This document shows, piece after piece, positions 44,364 to 53,140 of a DNA stretch of 64,000 nucleotides. The notes beneath the pieces are model-generated. The model searched no databases. It was not told the DNA's origin and saw only the letters and a list, made by a program, of their open reading frames with translations. The DNA is taken from the NCBI RefSeq assembly GCF_029223545.1, contig NZ_CP097870.1, positions 2,790,001-2,854,000 of the forward strand. Reading direction: 5' to 3'. How positions within the stretch are numbered: the first letter of the stretch is position 1; the number at the start of each line of letters is the position of its first letter. This DNA is from Thauera sp. GDN1 (GTDB taxonomy: Bacteria > Pseudomonadota > Gammaproteobacteria > Burkholderiales > Rhodocyclaceae). The translations under genes were made by a program, and so were the position numbers.

Positions 44364-44786
44364 ATGAAACACAGGCAGTTCGCCCTCGCATTCGCCTTCC
44401 TCTGCTTCGGCGGTGTGACCCAGGCCCAGGACGCCAAGGCCGCAGCCCAGCCCGGCGAGTCGGATAAACCCCTGTACACCGTCGTCGATGGCTACAAGGT
44501 CGACCCGGACACCCTGCAGGGTTTCCGCACCTGGCGCGCGGCGGCCTGTGACCGGTGTCATGGCGCCAACCAGGAAGGCATGGTCGGTCCCTCGCTGATC
44601 GAACGCCTGAAGATCCTGACCAAGGAGGAGTTCGTCACCGTCGTGCGCGACGGCCGGCTCGAGAAGGGCATGCAGAGTTTCGGCAACGACCCGCGCGTGA
44701 TGGACAACATCGACAAGCTGTATGCGTATCTGAAGGGACGCTCGGACGGCGCGATCACCCGCTCGCGCGTGACCGGTATCGAATGA
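44364..44786 (+). CDS. xoxG: Periplasmic c-type cytochrome, XoxG-like electron acceptor
   Basis: 140 residues with a signal peptide (ending VTQAQ) and one haem motif, C62-D-R-C65-H66. Candidate axial Met in EKGMQSFG. The layout (short, single haem, MVGPSLIERL after the haem motif) fits cytochromes partnered with XoxF. SD GGAGGAG precedes the ATG at 44364. Identity as XoxG rests on position between xoxF and xoxJ. Confidence 0.88.
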   Translation: MKHRQFALAFAFLCFGGVTQAQDAKAAAQPGESDKPLYTVVDGYKVDPDTLQGFRTWRAAACDRCHGANQEGMVGPSLIERLKILTKEEFVTVVRDGRLEKGMQSFGNDPRVMDNIDKLYAYLKGRSDGAITRSRVTGIE

Positions 44787-44812
44787 CGGCCCATGGCTTG
44801 CAAGGAGTCCCG

Positions 44813-45721
44813 ATGACCGAGCTTCGCCCCCAACCCCGTCCCCAGGCTCAGCGCTTCCGCCGCCTAGCCGCCCGCAGCCTTGCCGCATGCGCGGGCGCAG
44901 TATTGCTGGCGACCGCACCCAACGTGCTCGCCGCCGAAGGCAAGGCCAACGGTCGCGATGCGCTGCGCGTGTGCCAGGATCCGAACAACCTTCCCTTCGC
45001 CAACGACAGGAACGAGGGTTTCGAGAACCGCATCGCCGAACTGCTGGGCAAGCATCTGGGCGTGCCGGTCAGTTACTTCAACTATCCGCAGCGCTTCGCC
45101 TTCATCCGCAACACCCTGCGCTACAAGCTGCCGGGCGAGGACTACCCCTGCGACGTGATCATCGGCGTGCCGGTCGGCTTCGACCAGGTCGTGGTCACCA
45201 AGCCCTACTATCACTCGACCTACGCGATGGTCTTCCCGCCGGGCAAGGGCCTGGACGAAGTCGACAGCGTCGACGCCTTCCTCGCGCTCGGCCCCGAACG
45301 CCTGTCGAGACTGCGCATCGGCCTCTACGACAAATCGCCGGCCTCGCGGTGGATGGACCGCCACAACCTGGTCGATCAGGGCGTGCCCTACCAGACCATC
45401 AACGTCGCCATGGACCACTACGTCGGCGACATCATCGACAAGGACCTCGTCGGCGGGAAGATCGACGTCGCCATCGTCTGGGGCCCGGTCGCGGGCTACT
45501 ACGCGAACAAGTTCGACCCGCCGCTCAAGGTCGTGCCGATGAAGTCCGAGCCCGGCGTCCAGTTCGACTTCGCCTTCGGCATGGGCATCCGCCGCGGCGA
45601 AGCGGAATGGCAGGCGCAGCTCGAGGGCTTCCTCGACACCCACCAGGCCGAGATCGCCGACATCCTCGAGGCCTACCACGTGCCCCTGGTCGAGCCCGGC
45701 CAGAAGCTCGTCAGCAACTGA
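44813..45721 (+). CDS. xoxJ: XoxJ/MxaJ-like periplasmic binding protein
   Basis: 302 residues: signal peptide, then an SBP-3 type fold with RVCQDPNNLPFANDRNEGFENRIAELLGKHLGV, the quinoprotein-associated subgroup. Proteins of this family are thought to help activate or fold the apo-methanol dehydrogenase. The ATG at 44813 follows AAGGAG; an ATG 30 nt upstream lacks one. Third gene of the xoxFGJ order. Confidence 0.93.
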   Translation: MTELRPQPRPQAQRFRRLAARSLAACAGAVLLATAPNVLAAEGKANGRDALRVCQDPNNLPFANDRNEGFENRIAELLGKHLGVPVSYFNYPQRFAFIRNTLRYKLPGEDYPCDVIIGVPVGFDQVVVTKPYYHSTYAMVFPPGKGLDEVDSVDAFLALGPERLSRLRIGLYDKSPASRWMDRHNLVDQGVPYQTINVAMDHYVGDIIDKDLVGGKIDVAIVWGPVAGYYANKFDPPLKVVPMKSEPGVQFDFAFGMGIRRGEAEWQAQLEGFLDTHQAEIADILEAYHVPLVEPGQKLVSN

Positions 45722-45782
45722 GTCCGACGCAGGGGACGGTGCGCCGCCGGCGTCCGTCCCGCTGCCCCACCGCAGGAAGCCC

Positions 45783-46526
45783 ATGCGCCCGCTCCTCCGC
45801 TCCACGCTCTCCGCCCGCCTGGTCCTGTTCGCGGCCACGCTGCTGCCGGGGCTCGCGTCTACAGTCCATGCGCAATCGGCCGCGCAGGACACCGGCAAGC
45901 AGGACTACTCCGACGCCGAACGCATCATCTTCATGACCGAGCATCTCGGCACCCTGCAGCCGCCGCAGACGCTCGCCTACCGCTTCAACCGCCACGGCTC
46001 GCTGGAAGCCGACTTCGAGGACCGCGTGACGCTGCGCCTGTCCCCGACCACGGCCGGCGCCTGCTGCAACGGCGAGGCCGACTTCCTCAGCGCCGAACGC
46101 CGGCTCGCCCTGCCCCGGGTCGAGGACGCCCGCGCCAATCCGGTGATCCTGTACTTCCTCGAGCACGACGTGCGCGACATGAGCCGGCTCACCAAGGGTC
46201 AGCAGAACCACTTCCGCAAGCGCATCCGCATGGCGATCTACCAGGGCGCCCGCGTCGAGGAACGCGCGCTCGAATACCTCGGCCGCCCGATCACCGCCCG
46301 CGAGGTCGTCATCGACCCCTACGCGGACGATCCCAACCGCGCGCGCTTCGAGCAGTACGCCGACAAGCAGTACGTGTTCTGGCTGTCGGACGCGGTGCCC
46401 GGCGGCGTGTTCGGCATCGCCAGCCGGATCAATGCCAAGGAGGCCGGCGCCGAGCCGCTGGTGGTCGAGGAGATGTATCTTGAAGGCGCGACGCCGCCCG
46501 ACCTGAGCGCGCTCGCGCGCCGCTGA
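45783..46526 (+). CDS. Exported protein of unknown function in the quinoprotein operon
   Basis: 247 residues with a signal peptide ending near VHAQS. Visible features are a CC pair in AGACCNGEADF, a conserved-looking MTEHLGTLQPPQTLAYRF block, and YFLEHDVRDMSRLTKGQQNHFRKRIRMAIYQGA. No known domain recognised. The gene lies 61 bp after xoxJ and 17 bp before the next small exported protein, clearly within the operon, so a periplasmic role with XoxF or its cofactor is inferred. Confidence 0.82.
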   Translation: MRPLLRSTLSARLVLFAATLLPGLASTVHAQSAAQDTGKQDYSDAERIIFMTEHLGTLQPPQTLAYRFNRHGSLEADFEDRVTLRLSPTTAGACCNGEADFLSAERRLALPRVEDARANPVILYFLEHDVRDMSRLTKGQQNHFRKRIRMAIYQGARVEERALEYLGRPITAREVVIDPYADDPNRARFEQYADKQYVFWLSDAVPGGVFGIASRINAKEAGAEPLVVEEMYLEGATPPDLSALARR

Positions 46527-46543
46527 ACAAGGAGACACAGACC

Positions 46544-46918
46544 ATGAAAACCTGGACCCGGCCGCTCGCCGGCCTCGCCTTCGCGACATTCGCCGCCCTG
46601 GGGAGCCTGCCCGCCACGGCCAACGACTTCCCGACCACCGAGCGCGTGAGCTTCGTGCTCGAATGCATGCGCGACCATCCCGGCCCCGAGTTCGAGATGT
46701 CGAGCAAGTGCTCCTGCGCCCTCGACGCCATCGCCGCCGAGATCAGCTTCGACCAGTACCGCACCATGCACACCGCGGCGCTGGCCAACTCGATCAGCGG
46801 CGAGCGCGGCGGCTACTACCGCGGCAAGCACTGGCGCGGCGAGGTGCGCAAGTACGACACCGCGGTCGCCAAGGCCAAGCAGGGCTGCTTCATCGACACC
46901 ACGGCGGTGCGGCGCTGA
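46544..46918 (+). CDS. Small exported Cys-containing protein of the quinoprotein operon
   Basis: 124 residues with a signal peptide ending PATAND. Four cysteines after the signal peptide: one in LECMRDH, two in SSKCSCALD and one in QGCFIDT. These could form two disulfides or a metal site. SD AAGGAG precedes the ATG. No family recognised. Confidence 0.82.
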   Translation: MKTWTRPLAGLAFATFAALGSLPATANDFPTTERVSFVLECMRDHPGPEFEMSSKCSCALDAIAAEISFDQYRTMHTAALANSISGERGGYYRGKHWRGEVRKYDTAVAKAKQGCFIDTTAVRR

Positions 46919-47000
46919 ATCGGGCGCGCCTGCGGCTACGCCCGGTGGGCGCGGACGCCTCCCTTGCGCCCCGTCACCCATCCCACCAGACCGAACCGAA

Positions 47001-47963
47001 ATGAGCCCCCTCGCCCGCAGCTTGCACCGCCCGATCGCAGCATTCGCGCTGGCGTGGGCGGGTCTGTGCGGCGCGAACCCCGCGATCGAGCCGCTCCCGG
47101 TCGAGGAAATCGCCCCCGGCGTCCATGTCCACACCGGCCACCAGGCGCCCTGGCCGGGTGCGCGTGGCGACGAGGTCGAGGGCGACATCGCCGGCCTCGG
47201 CTTCGTGGTCGGGACGCGCTGCGTCGCGGTGATCGACACCGGCGGCAGTCCCGCTCTCGGCGAGCGCCTGCTCGCCGCCGTGCGCCGCGCCACGCCGCAG
47301 CCGGTGTGCTACGTCATCAACACCCATGTGCATCCGGACCACACGCTCGGCAACGCCGCCTTCGCCGCGCTCGAACCGCGGCCGCGCTTCGTCGGCCACG
47401 CCCGGCTGAAGGCCTCGCTCGCGGCCCGCGCGCCCTTCTACCGCGAGGCGCTGGCGCGCGATCTCGGCATCGCCACCGCCGAGGGCGACATCGTGTATCC
47501 GGACCTCGAGGTCGAGGGCAGCACCGAGCTCGATCTCGGCGACCGCCGCCTGCTGCTGCAGGCCTGGCCCACCGCGCACACCGACAACGACCTCTCGGTG
47601 CTCGACCATCCCAGTGCGACGCTGTTCGCCGGCGACCTGCTGTTCATCGGCCACCTGCCGGTCATCGACGGCCGGCTGCTGGGCTGGCTGGCGGTTATGG
47701 ACCGCCTCGCGCTGGTGGAGGCGACGCGCGTCGTGCCCGGCCACGGCGCCCCGACCGCCGACTGGCCAGGCGCCCTCGCCGCCCAGCGCCGCTACCTGGA
47801 AGCCGTGCGCGACGGCATCCGCGCGGCGCTCGCCGACAAACGAAGCATCGCCGATGCGGTCGAATCACTTGCGCACACCGGCATCGACGGCTGGCTGCTG
47901 ACGGCGGATTTCCACCGCCGCAACCTCACCGCCGCCTACGCCGAACTCGAATGGGAAGACTAG
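47001..47963 (+). CDS. Quinoprotein relay system zinc metallohydrolase 1 (MBL fold)
   Basis: 320 residues, exported. Metallo-beta-lactamase fold with intact ligands: HVHPDHTLGN (HxHxDH), a downstream His in AHTDNDLSV, Asp in FAGDLLF and His in PGHGAP. Family members occur beside PQQ dehydrogenases; the substrate is unknown. It lies in the xoxF operon 82 bp after the small Cys protein. Confidence 0.9.
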   Translation: MSPLARSLHRPIAAFALAWAGLCGANPAIEPLPVEEIAPGVHVHTGHQAPWPGARGDEVEGDIAGLGFVVGTRCVAVIDTGGSPALGERLLAAVRRATPQPVCYVINTHVHPDHTLGNAAFAALEPRPRFVGHARLKASLAARAPFYREALARDLGIATAEGDIVYPDLEVEGSTELDLGDRRLLLQAWPTAHTDNDLSVLDHPSATLFAGDLLFIGHLPVIDGRLLGWLAVMDRLALVEATRVVPGHGAPTADWPGALAAQRRYLEAVRDGIRAALADKRSIADAVESLAHTGIDGWLLTADFHRRNLTAAYAELEWED

Positions 47964-47986
47964 GGCTACCGGCCCGCGGAGGACGC

Positions 47987-48817
47987 ATGAACACGCTCAC
48001 ATCGCTGCTGCTCGCCGCGCTGTTCACGCTCGGCCTGGCCGGCCCGACGCAGGCGCAGCAGAAATCCGATCCCGACAACCCAGACGCCAACGCCACCTGG
48101 CAGCAGATGCGCACGTCGATGTTCCAGGATCGTGCGATCACCACACCCGCCGACGCGGTCCTGAGCCTGGAAGCACCGGAGCGCGCCCAGGACGCCGCCA
48201 TCGTGCCGATCTCGATCCGCACCCACGTCGAGCAGCGCCCGGAGCGCTTCATCGAACGCGTGTACCTGATGATCGACAACAACCCCTCGCCGCTGGGCGC
48301 GGTATTCCACTTCACGCCGAAGAGCGGGCGTGCCGACATCGAGACCCGGGTGCGCATCGACGCCTACACCCACGTGCGCGCGATCGCCGAGATGAACACC
48401 GGCGAGCTCTACATGGCCACCCGCTTCGTCAAGGCCTCGGGCGGCTGCTCGGCGCCGCCGGGCAAGGACATGCAGGCGGCGATGGCGAGCCTGGGCAAGA
48501 TGCGCTTCCGCGTCGAGGGCGAGGTCGAACCCGGCAAGCCGGCGCTGGCGCAGCTGATGATCAGCCACCCGAACAACTCCGGCCTGGTCATGGACCAGCT
48601 CACCCGGATGTACACGCCCGCCTATTTCGTGCGCCGCATCCAGGTCAGCTACGCCGGCGAGCCGGTGCTGAGCGCCGACGTGGACTTCTCGATCAGCGAG
48701 AACCCGAATTTCCGCTTCTACTTCGTGCCCACCGGCGAGGGCGAACTCAAGGCCGAGGTCGTCGACACCAACGACCTGCGCTTCGAGACCGCAGTGAAGG
48801 TGGGGGCCGGCGGCTGA
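47987..48817 (+). CDS. Quinoprotein dehydrogenase-associated SoxYZ-like carrier
   Basis: 276 residues: signal peptide, then a SoxY-like half whose Cys lies in GGCSAPPG, and a SoxZ-like half (ISHPNNSGL, DFSISENPNF). SoxYZ carries sulfur on a Cys; the quinoprotein-linked version sits with the two zinc hydrolases as a proposed relay. Last gene of the plus-strand xoxF run, convergent with the DUF3280-type gene. Confidence 0.9.
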   Translation: MNTLTSLLLAALFTLGLAGPTQAQQKSDPDNPDANATWQQMRTSMFQDRAITTPADAVLSLEAPERAQDAAIVPISIRTHVEQRPERFIERVYLMIDNNPSPLGAVFHFTPKSGRADIETRVRIDAYTHVRAIAEMNTGELYMATRFVKASGGCSAPPGKDMQAAMASLGKMRFRVEGEVEPGKPALAQLMISHPNNSGLVMDQLTRMYTPAYFVRRIQVSYAGEPVLSADVDFSISENPNFRFYFVPTGEGELKAEVVDTNDLRFETAVKVGAGG

Positions 48818-48881
48818 GCGCCGGCCCCACCCAGGTCACGAAACCCGCTCGCGGGAGACAGGCCCGGCATGGCCGCCTTGC

Positions 48882-49451
48882 TCACAGTCCGTAGCGCGGG
48901 TTCGCCTGGCGCTTCTCGTCCATGTCGCGCACCAGGAAGCGGATGGCGCGGATCCAGCTTTCGTCGTTGTTGCCGCGCATGTCCACCGACTTGACGAGCG
49001 CGACGCGGTTGGTCGCGACCTCGCGGATCTCGATATTGACGTTGAGGATCAGATTGCTGACCTTCTGCACCCAGCCCGCCGCGATGTAGCGCGTGCCCAT
49101 GCCGGCGCCGATCTCGTCCACGCAGTGCGGGCAGCGATAGAGGAACTCCACCCCGCCGCGCACGCGGTCGATCAGCGCCTGATGCGGCGCGTTGTCGACC
49201 AGGGTATAGAGCCCGCGCTGGCCGATCTGGAGGCGGAACTCGTCCTCGATCATCTTCAGCCGCGCCTGCTGGGCATCGTGACGACTGGGGTCGGGGTGGT
49301 CCTCCAGGAGTTCGAAGCCGACCATGGCTAGGGTGGGCGGCGCCGCATCCGCCGCACGGGCCGCAGCACTGAAGGCGATGGAAAGGGTGAGGGACATGAG
49401 GACGACCAGGCTGAAACGGACGGACGGGATGCGAAGGACGACGGCGGTCAT
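48882..49451 (-). CDS. Exported DUF3280/DUF2380-like protein associated with quinoprotein systems
   Basis: 189 residues with a signal peptide (LVVLMSLTLSIAFSAAARAAD), then APPTLAMVGFELLEDHPDP, RLQIGQRGLYTLVD and CPHCVDEIGAGMGTRYIAAGWVQKVSNLILNVNIEIRE. This family recurs in PQQ-alcohol clusters; role unknown. A CxxC (CPHC) pair is notable for a periplasmic protein. GAGGAGA precedes the ATG at 49451. Divergent from the second metallohydrolase. Confidence 0.85.
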   Translation of the reverse strand: MTAVVLRIPSVRFSLVVLMSLTLSIAFSAAARAADAAPPTLAMVGFELLEDHPDPSRHDAQQARLKMIEDEFRLQIGQRGLYTLVDNAPHQALIDRVRGGVEFLYRCPHCVDEIGAGMGTRYIAAGWVQKVSNLILNVNIEIREVATNRVALVKSVDMRGNNDESWIRAIRFLVRDMDEKRQANPRYGL

Positions 49452-49554
49452 GAAATCTCTCCTCGGGACGGCGACAGGGCATGCGCATGAAGCGGGCTGG
49501 TAGCGGTGGTTCTTGCGGTTACGGTTCTTGTGGAAGCGGCACTCGTGCGGGCGG

Positions 49555-49630
49555 TCCGTATGGGAGCGGGCTTGCCCGCGAACGGCGCCGGCCCGAGCGC
49601 CCGTTCGCGGCCACGGCTGCTCCCACGGAC
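49555..49630. repeat. REP-like palindrome upstream of metallohydrolase 2
   Basis: GTCCGTATGGGAGCGGGCTT...GGCTGCTCCCACGGAC: a long imperfect inverted repeat with arms carrying TGGGAGCGGGCTTGCCCGCGAA, the same core as the copy at 51617. It ends 4 bp before the likely TTG start. Confidence 0.85.
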
Positions 49631-49633
49631 AAC

Positions 49634-50635
49634 TTGCGGCGCTGGGGGTCCTTGCTGGCCGTCCTGATCCTGCTCGCGGCAGCCAGCTTCGGCGCGCGGG
49701 CACAGGACGCGCTGACGCTGGCGGAGGGCGTGCATGTCTTCGTCGGCGACACCGGCGAACCCTCGCCCGCCAACCGCGGACGCATCGGCAACATCGGCTT
49801 CGTGGTCGGCGACAGCGGCACGGTCATGATCAATGCCGGCGTCTCCTACCGCCATGGTCGCGCCCTGCTCGCCGCGGCCGAGCGCATCGGCGGCAAGCCG
49901 GTGGTGCTGGTGGTGCTCACCCAGCCGGTGCAGGAGTTCGTCCTGGGCGCGGCAGCCTTCGCCGACCAGGGCATCCCGGTGCTCGCGCACCGCGCCAGCG
50001 CCGAGCTGATCGCCAGCCGCTGCGAGGGCTGCGTGCACAGGCTGCGCGCGCTGCTCGGCGAGGACGAGATGGCGGGCAGCCGGCCGCAGCGCCCGGACCG
50101 CCTGATCGATGGCAGCGAAACGATCGACGCCGGCGGTCGCCGCCTGGAGCTGATCCACCCTGGCTGGGGCAGCTCGCCCGGCGACCTGATGGTGCGCGAT
50201 GCCCGCAGCGGCGTGGTGTTCGCGGGTGCGCTTGTCGCCGTCGACCGCGTCCCCGAACTGCGCGACGGCGAGCCGCAGGGCTGGCTGGCGGCGCTCGACG
50301 GCTTGCAGGCGATGGCACGACGCGAGACGGGGCGCACGAACGCCGCTGGCATGCCTGCGATCGCCCCCACCCCCGCGCACACGGCGGCGGGCGGACGCAT
50401 CGTGCCCGGCTACGGCCCGCCGGTGTCCGCCGCTGCACTCGACGCAGTGCGCGACTACATCGCCGACACCGAGGCCCGGGTGCGCAGCCTGTTCGATGCG
50501 GGGACGCCGCTGTCGGCCATGGTGCAGGCGGCGCAGCTGCCGCGCTACGCCGGCTGGTCCCTGTACGAGCCGGTCCACGGCCGCAACGTGCAGCAGCGCT
50601 ATCTCGCCCTGGAGCGCGCGACGCTCGCCGAGTGA
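49634..50635 (+). CDS. Quinoprotein relay MBL-fold protein 2, zinc ligands lost
   Basis: About 333 residues if started at TTG 49634 (LRRWGSLLAVLILLAAASFGARAQ is a good signal peptide). The frame runs upstream through the REP palindrome to 49481. The fold matches the second quinoprotein-relay metallohydrolase: GVHVFVGDTGEPSPANRGRIGNIGFVVGD. The HxHxDH position reads TQPVQEF and the terminal GHG reads GYG, so the metal site is absent. It may bind rather than cleave. Convergent with the YVTN gene. Confidence 0.82.
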   Translation: MRRWGSLLAVLILLAAASFGARAQDALTLAEGVHVFVGDTGEPSPANRGRIGNIGFVVGDSGTVMINAGVSYRHGRALLAAAERIGGKPVVLVVLTQPVQEFVLGAAAFADQGIPVLAHRASAELIASRCEGCVHRLRALLGEDEMAGSRPQRPDRLIDGSETIDAGGRRLELIHPGWGSSPGDLMVRDARSGVVFAGALVAVDRVPELRDGEPQGWLAALDGLQAMARRETGRTNAAGMPAIAPTPAHTAAGGRIVPGYGPPVSAAALDAVRDYIADTEARVRSLFDAGTPLSAMVQAAQLPRYAGWSLYEPVHGRNVQQRYLALERATLAE

Positions 50636-50661
50636 GGCCCACCGGCCGCCGGCGCGGTCGC

Positions 50662-51699
50662 TCATGGCGCCGGCACCCGGGCGATGAACTGACCGAAGGC
50701 GCGCGGACCGTCGCCGGTGCGCGCCTCGCCGACCACCTTCAGGCTCGCGACGTCGATGCGCACCAGGCTGTTGTCGAACCAGTTCGCGACATAGACGCTG
50801 GCGCCGTCGGCCGAGGCGGCGACGCCCTCCGGATACTCCCCGCTCGGCAGGTCGGCGATCTTCGTCCAGCTGGAAAGATCGATCACCGACACCGTGCCCG
50901 CGTACTGGTTGGTGACGAAGGCGCGCCCGCCGGCGAAGGCCACCGCGTAAGGGCGCTCGCCCACCGCGATGGTGGTCCGCACCGTGCGCCGGGCGACGTC
51001 GATCACCGTCACCGCATCGGCGCCGACGTCGGTGCTCAGCAGGTGCGCGCCGTCGGGCGTGAAGCCGACGCCGAAGGGGCGCGCGCCGGTCGGCACGGTG
51101 GCGATCAGGCTGTTGTCGGCGGTGGCGAACAGCGACACCTGGTCGCTGTCGCGATCGGCCGAGGCGAGCAGGCTGCCGTCGGGCGACAGCGCCAGCCCCG
51201 AGGGCGAGGCGCCGGTCTTGAGCTCGGCCATGCGCGCGCCGCTGTCCGGGTCGACGACGAAGATCCGTCCCGCATACCAGTCGGCGACGTACAGGGGCTT
51301 GCCCGAAGGGTGGACCGCGATGCCCAGCGGGCCGCCCTCGAGCGCGATACGGCGCAGCACGGCGGGCGGGTCGGTGGCGAGCACGGTGACGAAGGCCCCC
51401 TCCGGGCTGCTGACATAGACACGGCGCCCGTCGGGCGCGGCGGCGACGCCGGCGGGCTTGCCGGGGACCGCCAGCGTGGCGAGCACCGCCATCTGCGGCA
51501 GCGCGACCACAGAGACGGTCTGCGCCGACTGGTTGGTGACGAAGGCGCGCTCGTCCGCGGCCGCCGCAGCGGCAGCGAACAAGGCGGCAGCAAGCAAGGC
51601 GGGCCACCTCAGCCATCCCCGTGGGAGCGGGCTTGCCCGCGAATCATGCGTCGTGAACCGCAGCTTTCGCGGGCAGGCCCGCCCCCACGGCACCTTCAT
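50662..51699 (-). CDS. Periplasmic YVTN beta-propeller protein (quinoprotein-associated)
   Basis: 345 residues from ATG 51699. Residues 1 to about 28 are translated from a REP-like palindrome and look non-native; the natural signal peptide (LLAAALFAAAAAAADE) begins after it. Then about seven YVTN-type blades (RRVYVSSPEGAF, PLYVADWYAGRIFVVD, RAFVTNQYAGTVSVIDL, SVYVANWFDNSLVRID). Relatives accompany PQQ dehydrogenases, role unknown. Last gene of the minus-strand series. Confidence 0.85.
   Translation of the reverse strand: MKVPWGRACPRKLRFTTHDSRASPLPRGWLRWPALLAAALFAAAAAAADERAFVTNQSAQTVSVVALPQMAVLATLAVPGKPAGVAAAPDGRRVYVSSPEGAFVTVLATDPPAVLRRIALEGGPLGIAVHPSGKPLYVADWYAGRIFVVDPDSGARMAELKTGASPSGLALSPDGSLLASADRDSDQVSLFATADNSLIATVPTGARPFGVGFTPDGAHLLSTDVGADAVTVIDVARRTVRTTIAVGERPYAVAFAGGRAFVTNQYAGTVSVIDLSSWTKIADLPSGEYPEGVAASADGASVYVANWFDNSLVRIDVASLKVVGEARTGDGPRAFGQFIARVPAP
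51617..51690. repeat. REP-like palindrome at the 5' end of the YVTN gene
   Basis: CCCGTGGGAGCGGGCTTGCC...GGCCCGCCCCCACGG, with inner arms GCCCGCGAA and TTCGCGGGC. It lies between the only ATG of the frame and the recognisable signal peptide. Confidence 0.88.
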
Positions 51700-51706
51700 T
51701 GCGCCC

Positions 51707-52246
51707 TCACTTCTCCATCTCCGCCTTCAGCGCATCGAGGCCGCCCTTGTACACCCCGGTCACCGCGTCGATCGCGGCCTGGTCGTTGAGTTCCGGCGGA
51801 GGATCGTTGTTCGGGAAGCCGCGGTAGAAGGCGCCGCGCCACTGCACCCTGGACTTGCCCTCGCCGTCGGCGGTCACCGTCAGGTGCGAGGTGTAGTTGC
51901 TCACCGGCAGCACCTTCACGTCGACCTCGGTGATCTTGTACGAGTAGGTCTTGCCCTCCGCGTTGTAGCGGGTGAGCTGCTCGGCGATCTTCGGGTCGCC
52001 CTCGCCCTTGAGGGTCAGCACGCGCTTGGCGCCGATCTCGTTGCCGCCCTGCCCCTCGGTGCGCGCCACCGCCGGGTGCCAGGACATGTCGTGGAAGTTC
52101 GCCACCCGCGCCCACACCTTGTCGGCCGGCGCGGCAATATCCACCGTCAGCTCGACCTTCTGCCGGCTCGGCCCGTGCGCCCAGGCGCTGCCGGCGAATG
52201 CGGCGGACAAGGCCACCACCAGTACATCCCTGCGAGTCAGTCTCAT
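51707..52246 (-). CDS. Exported SRPBCC-family protein, MxaD-like
   Basis: 179 residues: an N-terminal basic/hydrophobic export signal (LTRRDVLVVALSAAFAGSAWA), then a START/Bet v1-like fold (KVELTVDIAAPADKVWARVANFHDMSWHP, RVLTLKGEGDPKIAEQL, RVQWRGAFYRGFPNN). MxaD proteins aid electron transfer between methanol dehydrogenase and its cytochrome. Candidate for that role with XoxF here. Confidence 0.87.
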   Translation of the reverse strand: MRLTRRDVLVVALSAAFAGSAWAHGPSRQKVELTVDIAAPADKVWARVANFHDMSWHPAVARTEGQGGNEIGAKRVLTLKGEGDPKIAEQLTRYNAEGKTYSYKITEVDVKVLPVSNYTSHLTVTADGEGKSRVQWRGAFYRGFPNNDPPPELNDQAAIDAVTGVYKGGLDALKAEMEK

Positions 52247-52323
52247 GTCGTCTCCACCATCGTTGTCGTCATCGAGGACAGCATGACCGGCAGCGCCTGC
52301 GCGCAGGACGCCGCCAGCCGGAT

Positions 52324-53133
52324 TCAGCCCGGTTTTCCGGTGCGTTTGAGCATGCCGCGCTGCGGGTCGTAGCCCCAGGCGGCGAGCAGGAAGAAGGCCG
52401 CCAGGCAGCCGGTGACGATCGCCAGCGACTGCACCGCCACCTGGCCGTGCAGCGCGAAGCGCGTCGCCTCCACCGCGTGGGTGAAGGGGTTCCAGGACGC
52501 CAGGAAGTGGATCACCGCCGCGCCGGACTCCTCCAGCTTCCACAGCGGATAGAGCGCGGGCGAGATGAAGAACATCGGGAAGATGACGAAATTCATCGTG
52601 CCGGCGAAGTTCTCGAGCTGGCGGATGTTGACCGACAACAGCAGCCCGAGCGCGCCCAGCATCATCCCCGACAGCACCAGCACCGGCAGCGCGTACAGCC
52701 AGCCGGAGAACGGCACCTCGACCTCGAACAGCGCCGCGATCGCCAGGAACACATAGGCCTGCAGCACCGACAGCAGGGTGCCGGCGAGCAGCTTGCAGAA
52801 CAGCAGGTACCAGCGCGGCAGCGGCGCGGTGAGCAGCAGCCGCATCACGCCCATCTCGCGGTCGTACACCATGGCGAGCGAGGACTGCATGCCGTTGAAG
52901 AGCAGCACCATGCCCAGCAGCCCCGGCACGATGTAGGTCTGGTAAGGGATGTAGGTGTCGTAGGGCGGGATGATCGACACCCCGAACACGTTCTGGAAGC
53001 CGGCGGCGAACACCACCAGCCACAGCAGCGGACGCACCAGCGCCGAGGCCAGCCGCCCGCCCTGACGGACGAACTTGGCGACCTCGCGGCTGGTGACGGC
53101 CTGCAGCGCAAGCCAGGCGTGGGCGGGCCTCAT
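52324..53133 (-). CDS. ABC-2 type permease of PQQ-alcohol clusters (PedC-like)
   Basis: 269 residues, six hydrophobic segments, ABC-2 signature NPFTHAVEATRFALHG near the C-terminus and AMVYDREMGVMRLLLTAPLPRW. Works with the ATPase at 55624 and probably the binding protein at 53141. The transported compound is unknown. It starts 7 bp after the binding-protein stop. Confidence 0.9.
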   Translation of the reverse strand: MRPAHAWLALQAVTSREVAKFVRQGGRLASALVRPLLWLVVFAAGFQNVFGVSIIPPYDTYIPYQTYIVPGLLGMVLLFNGMQSSLAMVYDREMGVMRLLLTAPLPRWYLLFCKLLAGTLLSVLQAYVFLAIAALFEVEVPFSGWLYALPVLVLSGMMLGALGLLLSVNIRQLENFAGTMNFVIFPMFFISPALYPLWKLEESGAAVIHFLASWNPFTHAVEATRFALHGQVAVQSLAIVTGCLAAFFLLAAWGYDPQRGMLKRTGKPG

Positions 53134-53140
53134 CGCGTCC

